From NCBI RefSeq assembly GCF_947504135.1, contig NZ_CANNGG010000002.1, positions 62,001 through 126,000 of the forward strand: DNA of 64,000 nucleotides, read 5' to 3'. The position numbers were made by a program, and so were the translations under genes. The notes below the pieces were generated by a model, which made no database searches, had not been told where the DNA came from, and saw only the letters and a program-made list of their open reading frames with translations. The stretch is from an uncultured Tenacibaculum sp. Its GTDB lineage: Bacteria > Bacteroidota > Bacteroidia > Flavobacteriales > Flavobacteriaceae. This document shows, piece after piece, positions 1 through 8,300 of this stretch (position 1 is the stretch's first letter; each line of letters starts with the position of its first letter).

Positions 1-1
1 G

Positions 2-337
2 TTGTATAGAAAATATGGAATTTTGTCTTTTTCTATTGAAGGAAAAGATTTTGAGTTAGCTATTTATCAAGATGTCAATCCTGATCCTGAATATATTAAT
101 CATTTGTTTTTACCATTTTTAGATAACACGAATGGTAAAACGTCTTATGAAGGTGGGCGTTATGTAGACGTGTACACTTCAGATATACAACCAAACGGAA
201 CAGTTACAATTGATTTTAACAAAGCATACAATCCGTATTGTGCGTATAGTGATCGTTATTCGTGTCCTATTCCTCCCCAAGAAAATTCTTTAGATACAGA
301 AATAAAAGCTGGAGTAATGGCTTATAAAAAACCTTAA
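2..337 (+). CDS. DUF1684 domain protein, C-terminal part (gene cut by window edge)
   Basis: The reading frame is open to the first base, so the true start lies upstream of the window and about 111 C-terminal residues are seen. The segment carries features I associate with DUF1684 proteins: a DGGRY-like turn (here YEGGRYVDVY), then IDFNKAYNPYCAYSDRYSCPIPP, with NPYCAY and CPIPP as the conserved heart of the family. Function is not established for the family. The gene ends just before a strong bidirectional hairpin shared with the convergent crotonase gene. The N-terminal signal sequence often found on relatives cannot be judged here. Confidence 0.8.
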   Translation: MYRKYGILSFSIEGKDFELAIYQDVNPDPEYINHLFLPFLDNTNGKTSYEGGRYVDVYTSDIQPNGTVTIDFNKAYNPYCAYSDRYSCPIPPQENSLDTEIKAGVMAYKKP

Positions 338-340
338 GAA

Positions 341-368
341 AAAAATCCTGCAAGAGCAGGATTTTTTT
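341..368. terminator. Bidirectional intrinsic terminator
   Basis: An 11-bp perfect stem (arms 341-351 and 356-366) closes a 4-base AAGA loop. It has T-rich flanks in both directions, so it can end both the DUF1684 gene on the plus strand and the crotonase gene on the minus strand. Confidence 0.8.
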
Positions 369-1071
369 ATTTTGAAGGAGGAGTTAATCCTTCTTTACTG
401 TCTTGTTCAATAGCTTTGGCTAATGAATCTAAATAAGGTTTTCTAACCTTTAATTTTGTTTCGGTGTGTGCTTTCTTGTTTAGTTTGGTAAACATTTCAG
501 CTATTTTAAAAGCTGTAGGTAATAGGTGTTCTTGCGGAACAACTTTATCTAAAAAGCCAGCAGTAATAGCTTCTTTCGGATTGTATATTTCTGAACAACT
601 TACGCTTCTCTCAAAATAAATAGGAGCAAGACGTGCTTTTGCAATCTCAATACCTGCATTATGCATGGTCATACCAATCATAACTTCGTTTAGTCCAATT
701 TTAAAATCTCCTTCAATACCTAATCTGTAATCTGCAGACAGCAATAAAAATGCGCCTTTAGCAACAGCATGCCCTGAACAAGCAGCAATTATAGGATAAG
801 GAAATGATAACATTCTGTGTGATAATTGCGACCCTTTGGTAACTAAACCTAAAGCAGATTTGGCAGATTGAGTCATGCTTTTTAAATCATAACCCGCAGA
901 AAAAATTCCTGGTTGCCCAGTTAAGATTACTGGTTTTTCTTCTTTTTCAGCGTTATCAAAAGCGGTATTTAAGGCGTCAATTACTTCGTGAGAAATTGCG
1001 TTGGCTTTTCCGTTGATAATTGTAATTAGTACATGATTGTCTGCTGAGGTATATTGTATAAGTTCGTTCAT
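367..1071 (-). CDS. Crotonase/enoyl-CoA hydratase family protein
   Basis: A 234-residue crotonase-fold protein, slightly shorter than the usual 250-265. The oxyanion-hole segment FSAGYDLKSM (about residues 57-66) and the second segment around CSGHAVAKGAFLLLSADYRLG fit the fold. The two catalytic glutamates of true enoyl-CoA hydratases are not both present: the first position (GGGCELA in hydratases) reads GAFLLLS, while an E is kept in IGLNEVMIG. A hydratase role is therefore doubtful; an isomerase, hydrolase or other CoA-thioester reaction is as likely. It is a separate gene from the beta-oxidation operon near 31-38 kb. The ATG start gives a normal family N-terminus. Confidence 0.85.
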   Translation of the reverse strand: MNELIQYTSADNHVLITIINGKANAISHEVIDALNTAFDNAEKEEKPVILTGQPGIFSAGYDLKSMTQSAKSALGLVTKGSQLSHRMLSFPYPIIAACSGHAVAKGAFLLLSADYRLGIEGDFKIGLNEVMIGMTMHNAGIEIAKARLAPIYFERSVSCSEIYNPKEAITAGFLDKVVPQEHLLPTAFKIAEMFTKLNKKAHTETKLKVRKPYLDSLAKAIEQDSKEGLTPPSK

Positions 1072-1129
1072 TTGTTATATGAATTTTATTTTATTATTGA
1101 GAGGGTCTCTTTAGATTGTCCTTTACAGT

Positions 1130-1522
1130 TTAAATGTTTTGCGGATTATTCCAAAGGTAGTCTACTAAGAAAATTCCTGCAAAAACCGCTAAAAAACCAA
1201 TAATAAAACTAGCGATAGTGTATAGGGCAAAACTGCTAAAATCACCTGATTTTAAAAAGATATGGTTTTCGTAAGCAAAGGTTGAAAAAGTGGTGAAACC
1301 ACCACAAAAACCAGTAGCTAATAACAACGTGTGGTTTTGAGTTAATGCTTGGTTCTTGGCGGCTAAACCTAAAATAATTCCGATAAGCAAGCTACCTAAA
1401 ATATTAGCAGTAAATGTTCCGTATGGAATTCCTGTTTGTGAGCTGTTTAACGCTTTTCCGATAATGTATCGCAATACACTACCTATTCCGCCGCCGATAA
1501 AGACTAATAAAAGTTGTTTCAC
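1130..1522 (-). CDS. crcB: Fluoride channel CrcB/Fluc
   Basis: A 130-residue protein with four predicted membrane helices, the standard size for a Fluc subunit. Diagnostic motifs are GGGIGSVLRY at the N-terminus, NILGSLLIG in helix 2, and GFCGGFTTFSTF with the phenylalanine box that lines the pore. Fluc channels work as antiparallel dimers in the inner membrane and let fluoride leave the cell. I looked upstream for a fluoride riboswitch and saw no convincing one. A 25-base near-palindrome at 1561-1585 lies upstream and may be a weak regulatory or termination structure. Confidence 0.95.
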   Translation of the reverse strand: MKQLLLVFIGGGIGSVLRYIIGKALNSSQTGIPYGTFTANILGSLLIGIILGLAAKNQALTQNHTLLLATGFCGGFTTFSTFAYENHIFLKSGDFSSFALYTIASFIIGFLAVFAGIFLVDYLWNNPQNI

Positions 1523-1613
1523 AAAGAATAGTTCTAGATTAAAGCTTGATTTTAACTTGTTAGAGAAACTTTTAAAGTATCTCTAATCAGCTTTCTGTAT
1601 GTGCTAAAATAAG

Positions 1614-1639
1614 AAAACCTCACAAATTTGTGAGGTTTT
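1614..1639 (-). terminator. Intrinsic terminator of the DoxX-family gene
   Basis: A perfect 26-base palindrome (arms AAAACCTCACAAA and TTTGTGAGGTTTT) lies 26 bases after the stop of the minus-strand DoxX-like gene. Confidence 0.75.
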
Positions 1640-1664
1640 ACTTATATATAAATTGTATAATTGT

Positions 1665-2636
1665 TTATAGTTCTACGTCGTCAGCATCTGTCCAGTTCCA
1701 CTTTCCAGCAATTATTCCATTTTTAACGGTAACAATACCTGGGTTGGCTCTGATAACAGTTTTTAAAGCGGTTTCATCACAGAATCCGAAAGTGTAAGGT
1801 AGTTTATATTTTTGTTGGGTAGCTGCTAAGTCTTCAATGTAAGAAGCAGTTAGTACATAAATTTCATAACCTTGTTCGCTAGCTTGTTTTGCAACTTCTG
1901 AAACTTTTGAAATTCCTTCTTCTTCAGTTTTATCAAAATTATACATAACAACCAACATGGCTTTTTCTTTAGCTAACATTTCTTCTAATTTATCACCTTC
2001 GTCAGTTTCAATCATAAAATCGTGAATAGGAGGAATGTCGTCACTTCCTTCTTGGTATTTCATACCTTCAGCAATATCAGTTCCTACTGAGTAGGCTCTA
2101 AAGTCGATGATTGGTAAGTGTTGTAATACGTAATAGGTTACCAAAAGTGATACAAAAATTGAAGCAAAAGTTGTTACAGAAGCAATTTTGCTAGAAATGA
2201 AAGGTTTAATGTGTTTAACGCCTAAAATTAGGATTACAATAAATACCATAAACACCACATTTTTATAAAATGTTTCTTTTGGTGTAAGTTTTAAAGCGTC
2301 TCCAAAACAACCGCAATCGGTAACTTTGTTGTAAGTGTACGAGTACCAAGTTAAAAATAAGAAGATAAGGTTAATACCAAATAAACTCCAAACAGTAAAT
2401 TTTGCTTTGTATCCTACTAAAAGCATAATACCTAAAACCAATTCAGTAACAATTAAAAGAATAGAAAAAGGTAACGCAAAAGGTATTAAGAACTCTAAGT
2501 TTAGTACACCAGCACTAAAATATTCTTCAAACTTGTATTGAGAACCGATAGGGTCTACCAATTTTACAAATCCAGAGTAAATAAAAAGAAGTCCTACAAG
2601 TACTCTTGAAATATGAGTTAACAATTTTAAAATCAT
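1665..2636 (-). CDS. DoxX/MauE-like membrane protein with C-terminal thioredoxin-like region (BT_3928 type)
   Basis: A 323-residue protein. The first roughly 170 residues form membrane helices of the DoxX/MauE type (RVLVGLLFIYSGFVKLVDP at the start) with a CGCFGDAL motif (DCGCFGD) on the loop after helix 3. The remaining 150 residues are periplasmic or cytosolic and look like a thioredoxin fold (MLVVMYNFDKTEEEG, then a sheet-helix pattern ending KNGIIAGKWNW), but without a CxxC active site. This matches the Bacteroidota BT_3928-like family, whose role is unproven; MauE relatives act in disulfide handling. It lies 18 bases after DUF1599 and both are probably one transcript. Confidence 0.8.
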   Translation of the reverse strand: MILKLLTHISRVLVGLLFIYSGFVKLVDPIGSQYKFEEYFSAGVLNLEFLIPFALPFSILLIVTELVLGIMLLVGYKAKFTVWSLFGINLIFLFLTWYSYTYNKVTDCGCFGDALKLTPKETFYKNVVFMVFIVILILGVKHIKPFISSKIASVTTFASIFVSLLVTYYVLQHLPIIDFRAYSVGTDIAEGMKYQEGSDDIPPIHDFMIETDEGDKLEEMLAKEKAMLVVMYNFDKTEEEGISKVSEVAKQASEQGYEIYVLTASYIEDLAATQQKYKLPYTFGFCDETALKTVIRANPGIVTVKNGIIAGKWNWTDADDVEL

Positions 2637-2654
2637 ATTAGGGGTTGTTTTAGG

Positions 2655-3200
2655 TTAATTTTCTAATTCAGAAAGGTGAATCATGGCAAAAATAGCATAA
2701 TTAATCATATCTTGATAATTAGCATCAATTCCTTCAGAAACTAAAGTTTTACCTTGATTGTTTTCAATTTGTTTTACGCGAAGTAGTTTTTGTAGAATTA
2801 AATCGGTTAACGATGATACTCTCATATCTCTCCACGCTTCACCGTAGTCATGGTTTTTATTTTCCATTAACTCTTTGGTGATTTTTATGTGTTTGTTGTA
2901 TAATTCAGTGGCTTGTTCAGTAGTTAAATCAGGTTGTTCAACAACTCCTAATTCTATTTGAATTAATGCCATTACTGAATAGTTGATAATACCAATAAAC
3001 TCTGATTTTTCTCCTTCATCAACTTTTCGTTCAGTATTTTCTTGTAATTGACGAATGCGTTGTGCTTTGATAAATATTTGATCGGTTAGTGATGGGAGTC
3101 TTAAAATTCTCCAAGCACTACCATAATCGCTCATTTTCTTGGTAAATAAATTTTTACATTCTTCAACTACAGCATCATACTGTTTTGAGGTGTCTTGCAT
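2655..3200 (-). CDS. DUF1599 protein with duplicated domain
   Basis: A 181-residue protein made of two tandem copies of one helical unit. Copy 1 has SDYGSAWRILRLPSLTDQI and copy 2 has HDYGEAWRDMRVSSLTDLI, each followed by a helix of the form K-x2-R-x-KQIE. The family is conserved in Bacteroidota, and its role is not known; the all-helical D-Y-G motif recalls MazG-like nucleotide pyrophosphatases, which is an inference. It precedes the DoxX-family gene and is divergent from folP, with about 80 bases between starts. Confidence 0.85.
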   Translation of the reverse strand: MQDTSKQYDAVVEECKNLFTKKMSDYGSAWRILRLPSLTDQIFIKAQRIRQLQENTERKVDEGEKSEFIGIINYSVMALIQIELGVVEQPDLTTEQATELYNKHIKITKELMENKNHDYGEAWRDMRVSSLTDLILQKLLRVKQIENNQGKTLVSEGIDANYQDMINYAIFAMIHLSELEN

Positions 3201-3280
3201 CTTTCTTATTTAAAAGTATTCGACCAAAAATAGTAAATATTACAAGCTTTTCATTTATTTTTACTTGGAAATTTAGTGTA

Positions 3281-4099
3281 ATGACGATTAATTGTAAAGG
3301 AACCTTACTAGATCTTACCACGCCTAAGGTTATGGGGATTTTAAATGTAACCCCTGATTCTTTTTTTGATGGAGGAAAATATAAAAACGAACATGATTTT
3401 TTAGCTCAAACAGAAAAGATGTTGAATGAAGGAGCGACTTTTATTGATGTTGGGGCATATTCTTCAAGACCAGGAGCGAAGCATATTTCTGAAGAAGAAG
3501 AATTGCAAAGAATGCTTCCTGTGGTTGAGTTGTTGGCAAAAAATTTTCCTGAAATTCTTATTTCAATTGATTCTTTTAGGAGTAGAGTGGTAGAGGAGTC
3601 TATCAACGCTGGCGCAGCCATCATCAATGATATTTCTGGTGGAAAGATGGATACTAATATGTTTGAAACGGTAGCAAAATTGCAAGTGCCATATATTATG
3701 ATGCACATGCAAGGAACTCCGCAGAACATGCAAAAAAATCCGCAGTATGAAAATGTGGTTACTGAAGTACTATCTTTTTTTGCAGAGCAGCTTTTTAAAC
3801 TTCGTCAACTAAAAGTTAATGACGTGATTATCGATGTTGGTTTTGGTTTTGGAAAAACAGTTGACCAAAATTACGAGTTACTTAAAAACTTATCATTGTT
3901 TAAAAGCTTAGATGCTCCTGTTTTAACAGGGGTTTCAAGAAAATCAATGTTGTATAAAATATTAGGAACTTCAGCTCAAAAAGCCTTAAATGCAACTACG
4001 GTAGCCAACACTATTGCTTTGTTAAACGGAACGCATATTTTACGAGTACATGACGTAAAAGAAGCAGTTGAAGCGGTAACGATTGTAAATCAGTTGTAA
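3281..4099 (+). CDS. folP: Dihydropteroate synthase
   Basis: Joins 6-hydroxymethyl-dihydropterin diphosphate and p-aminobenzoate to make dihydropteroate in folate synthesis. Both signature motifs are clear: GILNVTPDSFFDGG near the N-terminus and INDISGGKMD mid-protein, followed by MMHMQGTPQNMQ and a C-terminal RVHDV. The frame is open further upstream to 3185, but that would overlap the divergent DUF1599 gene and add a hydrophobic tail foreign to the family; the ATG at 3281 gives a normal 272-residue enzyme. cdaA follows after 60 bases on the same strand, so the two are likely cotranscribed. Confidence 0.96.
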   Translation: MTINCKGTLLDLTTPKVMGILNVTPDSFFDGGKYKNEHDFLAQTEKMLNEGATFIDVGAYSSRPGAKHISEEEELQRMLPVVELLAKNFPEILISIDSFRSRVVEESINAGAAIINDISGGKMDTNMFETVAKLQVPYIMMHMQGTPQNMQKNPQYENVVTEVLSFFAEQLFKLRQLKVNDVIIDVGFGFGKTVDQNYELLKNLSLFKSLDAPVLTGVSRKSMLYKILGTSAQKALNATTVANTIALLNGTHILRVHDVKEAVEAVTIVNQL

Positions 4100-4159
4100 T
4101 AAAATGCTTACATTTACTTGTTTAGATCATTTTAAATAGTAAAAACTTCAAGAAAATTA

Positions 4160-4942
4160 ATGAACCTAGATTTTATCGATTTTTCGTTTTTGGATGTACT
4201 GGATATCTTTTTAGTAGCAGTTTTATTATTTTACATCTATAAACTGTTAAAAGGAACGGTAGCAATAAATATTGTAATAGGTATTGCTTTTATCTTTTTA
4301 ATATGGAAAGTTACACAAGCGCTTAATATGGAAATGCTAAGCGGTATTTTGGGGTATTTGCTTTCAGGAGGGGTTATCGCGTTAATTATTGTATTTCAAC
4401 AAGAAATCAGGAAGTTTTTATTAATGATAGGAACTACCAATTTCTCTACTAAAAGAGGATTTTTAAATCAGCTCAAATTTTTGAAGTCTGAAATTCATTC
4501 AGAAATAGATATAGATACGATTTTAAAGGCTTGTGCCAATTTGTCTAAAACCCAAACAGGAGCATTATTAGTAATAGAAAAAACAAATAATCTTGATTTT
4601 TTAGTGAATACTGGAGATAAAATGAATGCTTTGGTAAATGAAGCTATTATTGAAAGTATTTTTTATAAAAACAGTCCGTTACATGACGGAGCAACAATTA
4701 TAAGAGATAATTATATTGTAGCTACTCGTGTGATTTTACCAGTTTCTGACAGTACAAAGATTCCTGCACGTTTTGGTTTACGACACCGTGCTGCTATTGG
4801 TGTTACCGAAAAAACAGATGCGATTTGTTTATTGGTTTCTGAAGAAACGGGAGAGATTTCATATATAAAAGACGGAGAGTTTGTTTTGTATAAATCGCTC
4901 GAAGAACTTCATAAAAAATTAGAAAAAGATGTAATGGCATAA
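4160..4942 (+). CDS. cdaA: Diadenylate cyclase, membrane-bound CdaA type
   Basis: Condenses two ATP into the second messenger c-di-AMP. Three N-terminal membrane helices (about residues 10-85) precede the DAC domain, which shows LHDGATIIRDN (the DGA motif) and GLRHRAAIG (the RHR motif), both needed for catalysis. At 260 residues it is near the usual CdaA length. No CdaR or GlmM gene is adjacent, unlike the Firmicutes cdaA-cdaR-glmM operon; instead it follows folP. A terminator sits directly after the stop, so it ends the transcript. Confidence 0.95.
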   Translation: MNLDFIDFSFLDVLDIFLVAVLLFYIYKLLKGTVAINIVIGIAFIFLIWKVTQALNMEMLSGILGYLLSGGVIALIIVFQQEIRKFLLMIGTTNFSTKRGFLNQLKFLKSEIHSEIDIDTILKACANLSKTQTGALLVIEKTNNLDFLVNTGDKMNALVNEAIIESIFYKNSPLHDGATIIRDNYIVATRVILPVSDSTKIPARFGLRHRAAIGVTEKTDAICLLVSEETGEISYIKDGEFVLYKSLEELHKKLEKDVMA

Positions 4943-4945
4943 ATA

Positions 4946-4975
4946 AAAAGACTCGCAATTTGCGAGCCTTTTTTT
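4946..4975. terminator. Intrinsic terminator after cdaA
   Basis: A CTCGCAA/TTGCGAG hairpin is flanked by an A-run and a T-run. It can serve both cdaA and the convergent lipoprotein gene. Confidence 0.7.
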
Positions 4976-4997
4976 ATTGTATTCCGTGTCAAAAAAA

Positions 4998-5444
4998 TTA
5001 TTGAGCAGGAGCCATTTTAGATTGAATAGCAGCCATTACGCTGTTAAACTTCTTAGTAGCTTCTTCGTCTAAATTAGCAGCTATTTCTTTAGCTTTAGCA
5101 GCTAATTCAACACCTTTTTTAGCTAATTCAGTATTCTTAACAACATCTCCTTTAGCTTCGATATAATCTTTAGCGTATTGAGAGTAAGTTTGTAAATACT
5201 CACCTACTTTAGGGTCTTCAAACTGAGGAATTTCGATTCCTTCAATTGCAGATTTTACTGATTCAACAGCTTCTTCTGTAGCTTCTTTAGTTTCTTCTAC
5301 TGCTTTTGTTGCAGCATCTTCAGTCGCTTTTGTAGCGTTTTCTACAGCTTCTACAGTTGCATCTTTAGCGTCTTTAGCTTCTTTTTTACAAGATGTTGCT
5401 AATAATGCACCAACAACAAATACAGATAAGATTACTTTTTTCAT
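4998..5444 (-). CDS. Alanine/glutamate-rich helical lipoprotein
   Basis: A signal peptide with lipobox LATSC (Cys19) predicts a lipid-anchored envelope protein. The mature part, up to about residue 70, is a run of 11-residue-like repeats rich in A, E, K and T (EAVENATKATEDAATKAV and similar), then a second helical segment. The pattern recalls LEA-like or apolipoprotein-like amphipathic helices. I do not recognise a named family. It is a single gene between the cdaA terminator and the ABC exporter, with its own leader of about 70 bases to the next gene. Confidence 0.8.
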   Translation of the reverse strand: MKKVILSVFVVGALLATSCKKEAKDAKDATVEAVENATKATEDAATKAVEETKEATEEAVESVKSAIEGIEIPQFEDPKVGEYLQTYSQYAKDYIEAKGDVVKNTELAKKGVELAAKAKEIAANLDEEATKKFNSVMAAIQSKMAPAQ

Positions 5445-5514
5445 CGTTTATTGATTTTTTAGTTTTTAGATTGAATAACAAATGTACTATTTTGATTGGT
5501 GTAAACAAATTTAT

Positions 5515-7281
5515 TTACACTATCGTTTCACTATTAAACTGTTTTTCGTACAAATTCTTATAATAGCCCTCATGTTTTTTTAACAATTCTGTATGATTAC
5601 CTTTTTCAACAATACGACCTTTGTCCATAACTATAATAATATCAGCCTTTTTAATTGTTGCTAAGCGATGTGCAATTACTATTGAAGTTCTGTTTTTTGT
5701 GATCTCATCTGTGGCGTATTGAATCATTTGTTCTGAATGAGCATCTACAGAAGAGGTAGCTTCGTCTAAAATTAAGATACTTGGATTGCTAACATAAGCA
5801 CGTAAAAAAGCAATTAATTGACGTTGACCAGATGAAAGCATACCTCCGCGTTCTTTTACGTTGTAATGATAGTTGTTAGGAAGGCTCATAATAAAGTCAT
5901 GAATTCCTATTTGTTTGGCAGCTTTTTGTACTTGGTCTAGCGAAATATTTTCGTTTCGTAGCGTAATGTTATTTAAAATAGTATCTGAAAACAAAAATAC
6001 ATCTTGTAATACTACCGCTACTTTTTGTCGTAAAGAAGAAATCTCATAATCTTGAACAGGAATGTTATCAATAGCAATAAGTCCACTATCAATTTCATAA
6101 AATCGACTAATAAGGTTTATGATGGTTGATTTTCCTGCACCTGTAGCCCCAACAATAGCTACGGTTTGTCCTTTTTCTACATTAAAACTAATCCCTTTTA
6201 ATATTTCTTCTCCTTTTATATAACTAAAATGAACATTTTTAAAACTAATGTTTCCTTCAACGTTTTCTGCTATGATAGTTCCGTTTTTGTCTATTGAACT
6301 GTCAGTGTCAATTACGTTGAAAACACGCTCACCAGCAACAATTCCCATTTGTAATTGATTGAACTTGTCTGCTATTTGTCGTAACGGTCTAAAAAGCATT
6401 TGAGCCATTTTTATAAAACCGATAATAGCACCTAAACTAACAGCACTATCTTCAATCACTTGTAATCCTCCATACCAAACAATTAATCCGATAGCTATTG
6501 AAGAAAGTATTTCTGCAATAGGGAAGAAGATTGAGTAGTACCAAACAGTTTTTATATGTGCTTTTTTATGCTCCTTGTTAATCTTTATAAAGTTTTTGTA
6601 CTCAATTCGTTCTCTGTTGAAAAGTTGAACAATTTTCATTCCTGTAACTCTTTCTTGCACAAAACTATTAAGGTTTGCTACTTGGTTACGTACATCTTGG
6701 AAAGTAGATTTTATTGCTATTTGAAATAATTTTGTAGCATAAATTAGTACAGGTAAGGTAGCAAGCGCAATTAAAGCAAGTTGCCAGTTTTTATAAAACA
6801 TTACAGCTATAACAATAAGCATTAATAAAATATCACTTACTATCATAAAAACTCCTTGAGTAAAAAAGTTTGAAATGGTTTCTATATCTGAAACTACACG
6901 AGTTACCAGTTTTCCTACAGAAGAGTTATCAAAATAACTCATTTTAAACTCTATAATTTTCCTAAAAATTTTGGTTCTTATATCTCTAATAATATGTTGA
7001 CCTACCCAATTTGCATTATAAATAAAACTAAATTGAAATAAAACTTGAGCTAATAAAGCAACCACCATAGCTATTGTGAAGTATACTAGTCTAGTAATGT
7101 CTTTAGTGGAAGTAAAGTCATCGATTGCAGTCATTAAAATTACAGGGGTAAGAACTGCAAATCCTGCTAATAAAATTGTAGAAGCCGCAGCAACGATAAA
7201 ACGTAGGCGGTACTTTTTTGCAAAACTCATTAGTCGTGCAAAAATTTTAATGTCGAATGCTTTTCCTGTTATTTTGCTCAC
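5515..7281 (-). CDS. ABC exporter, fused membrane and ATPase domains (MsbA/LmrA type)
   Basis: A 588-residue half-transporter: six membrane helices in about residues 1-320, then the nucleotide-binding domain with Walker A GATGAGKST, signature LSSGQRQLI, Walker B ILILDEATSSVD and switch histidine in VIAHRL. Such proteins export lipids, peptides or drugs as homodimers or heterodimers; the substrate cannot be read from sequence. The start is GTG and shares one base with the truA stop (TAGTG), so translation of the two is probably coupled and this gene lies second in the operon. Confidence 0.93.
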   Translation of the reverse strand: MSKITGKAFDIKIFARLMSFAKKYRLRFIVAAASTILLAGFAVLTPVILMTAIDDFTSTKDITRLVYFTIAMVVALLAQVLFQFSFIYNANWVGQHIIRDIRTKIFRKIIEFKMSYFDNSSVGKLVTRVVSDIETISNFFTQGVFMIVSDILLMLIVIAVMFYKNWQLALIALATLPVLIYATKLFQIAIKSTFQDVRNQVANLNSFVQERVTGMKIVQLFNRERIEYKNFIKINKEHKKAHIKTVWYYSIFFPIAEILSSIAIGLIVWYGGLQVIEDSAVSLGAIIGFIKMAQMLFRPLRQIADKFNQLQMGIVAGERVFNVIDTDSSIDKNGTIIAENVEGNISFKNVHFSYIKGEEILKGISFNVEKGQTVAIVGATGAGKSTIINLISRFYEIDSGLIAIDNIPVQDYEISSLRQKVAVVLQDVFLFSDTILNNITLRNENISLDQVQKAAKQIGIHDFIMSLPNNYHYNVKERGGMLSSGQRQLIAFLRAYVSNPSILILDEATSSVDAHSEQMIQYATDEITKNRTSIVIAHRLATIKKADIIIVMDKGRIVEKGNHTELLKKHEGYYKNLYEKQFNSETIV

Positions 7282-8015
7282 TATATATAGTCGTATGTTA
7301 CTGCTGTTAAAAATAAACCTTTTGCCGGAACTGAAACTCCAGCGTTACTTCTGTTTTTACTTTCAATAATTTTTTTAAAATCATCAATAGTAATTTTTTC
7401 AAGGCCAACATCAATTAGCGTACCTACTATGGCGCGAACCATATTTCTTAAAAAACGATTAGCACTAATATGAAAAGTAAGCTCATTACCTTTCATAATC
7501 CATTCGGCATTGGTTATGGTACAGTTAAATGTGTTAACGTCTGTTTTTACTTTTGAGAAACACTCAAAATCTTCATATTTATATAAAATAGTAGCTGCTT
7601 CATTCATCAACTCAATATTTAATTGTTGATGATGCAATTGCCAGCTAGTTTCTAACAAAAACGGATTTCTACCTAACCATATTTTATATTCATAACTTCT
7701 ACTATTAGCATCAAAGCGAGCATGTGCATCGTCGTGTACTAATGTCGTGTTAAATATTACCACATCATCGGGTAAAATAGCATTAAGTTTGTAGGTGAAA
7801 TTATCACTTAAAGGAGTTTCAATATCAAAATGAGCAAACATTTGTGAAGCATGTACACCTGCATCTGTTCTGCCAGCACCAACAATATTAATTTCTTGTC
7901 GTAAAATTGTACTGATAGCTTTGTTTATTACTTCTTGAACCGAAATTGCGTGTGGTTGTACTTGCCAACCATGATAATTTTTCCCGTTGTATGCTAGTTC
8001 GATAAAATACCTCAA
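7281..8015 (-). CDS. truA: tRNA pseudouridine(38-40) synthase
   Basis: Isomerises uridines 38-40 in the tRNA anticodon arm. The catalytic loop GAGRTDAGVHA places the nucleophile at Asp51, and RNRSNAGVSVPAKGL closes the protein, as in the family. The family N-terminus (MRYFIELAYNG) requires a TTG start here; no in-frame ATG gives a complete domain. The stop overlaps the GTG start of the ABC exporter by one base. Upstream is a 280-base intergenic region with no recognised TAnnTTTG element facing this gene. Confidence 0.95.
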   Translation of the reverse strand: MRYFIELAYNGKNYHGWQVQPHAISVQEVINKAISTILRQEINIVGAGRTDAGVHASQMFAHFDIETPLSDNFTYKLNAILPDDVVIFNTTLVHDDAHARFDANSRSYEYKIWLGRNPFLLETSWQLHHQQLNIELMNEAATILYKYEDFECFSKVKTDVNTFNCTITNAEWIMKGNELTFHISANRFLRNMVRAIVGTLIDVGLEKITIDDFKKIIESKNRSNAGVSVPAKGLFLTAVTYDYI

Positions 8016-8138
8016 AAATGTAAAAATTTTAAACAGCTAAATTATGAAATTCTAAAATGAAATGTTGTAAAGAGTAACTTAAATAATACGTTTTGAGTTT
8101 TATTAACATATGTAAAGAGTTTGTTAAGGGGTATATGT

Positions 8139-8273
8139 TATTTTTGCTGCCTTTGAAAAAGTATAAAACAAAGAATTCCCCTTCAGTTTCATATTGAAAT
8201 AATAGTGAATTCCCCTTTCATTAATTACCCCTTATTTTAAAAAATCCATAATGTTTAATTATGGATTTTTTTT
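8139..8273 (+). ncRNA. Possible short untranslated RNA between truA and the phosphodiesterase gene
   Basis: The 8016-8300 gap contains a -7-like element TATTTTTG (8139-8146), with TTTG 15 bases upstream at 8120-8123, which is shorter than the usual spacing. It also holds two copies of GAATTCCCCTT (8173-8183, 8207-8217) on either side of a small TTTCA/TGAAA hairpin, and a clean terminator at 8241-8273. That arrangement would yield a transcript of roughly 120 nt with no ORF. I do not recognise an RNA family. The call rests on layout only. Confidence 0.3.
8241..8273 (+). terminator. Intrinsic terminator upstream of the phosphodiesterase gene
   Basis: A perfect 12-bp stem (arms 8241-8252 and 8258-8269), a GTTTA loop and a T-run on the plus strand. 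No plus-strand gene precedes it, which is why a short RNA is proposed here. Confidence 0.7.
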
Positions 8274-8300
8274 AGTTTATAAATCATTAGTTTTGTCTTG

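Noticed and set aside
1523..1664. Fluoride riboswitch before crcB
   Set aside because: I could not find the conserved pseudoknot sequences; only a short palindrome is present.
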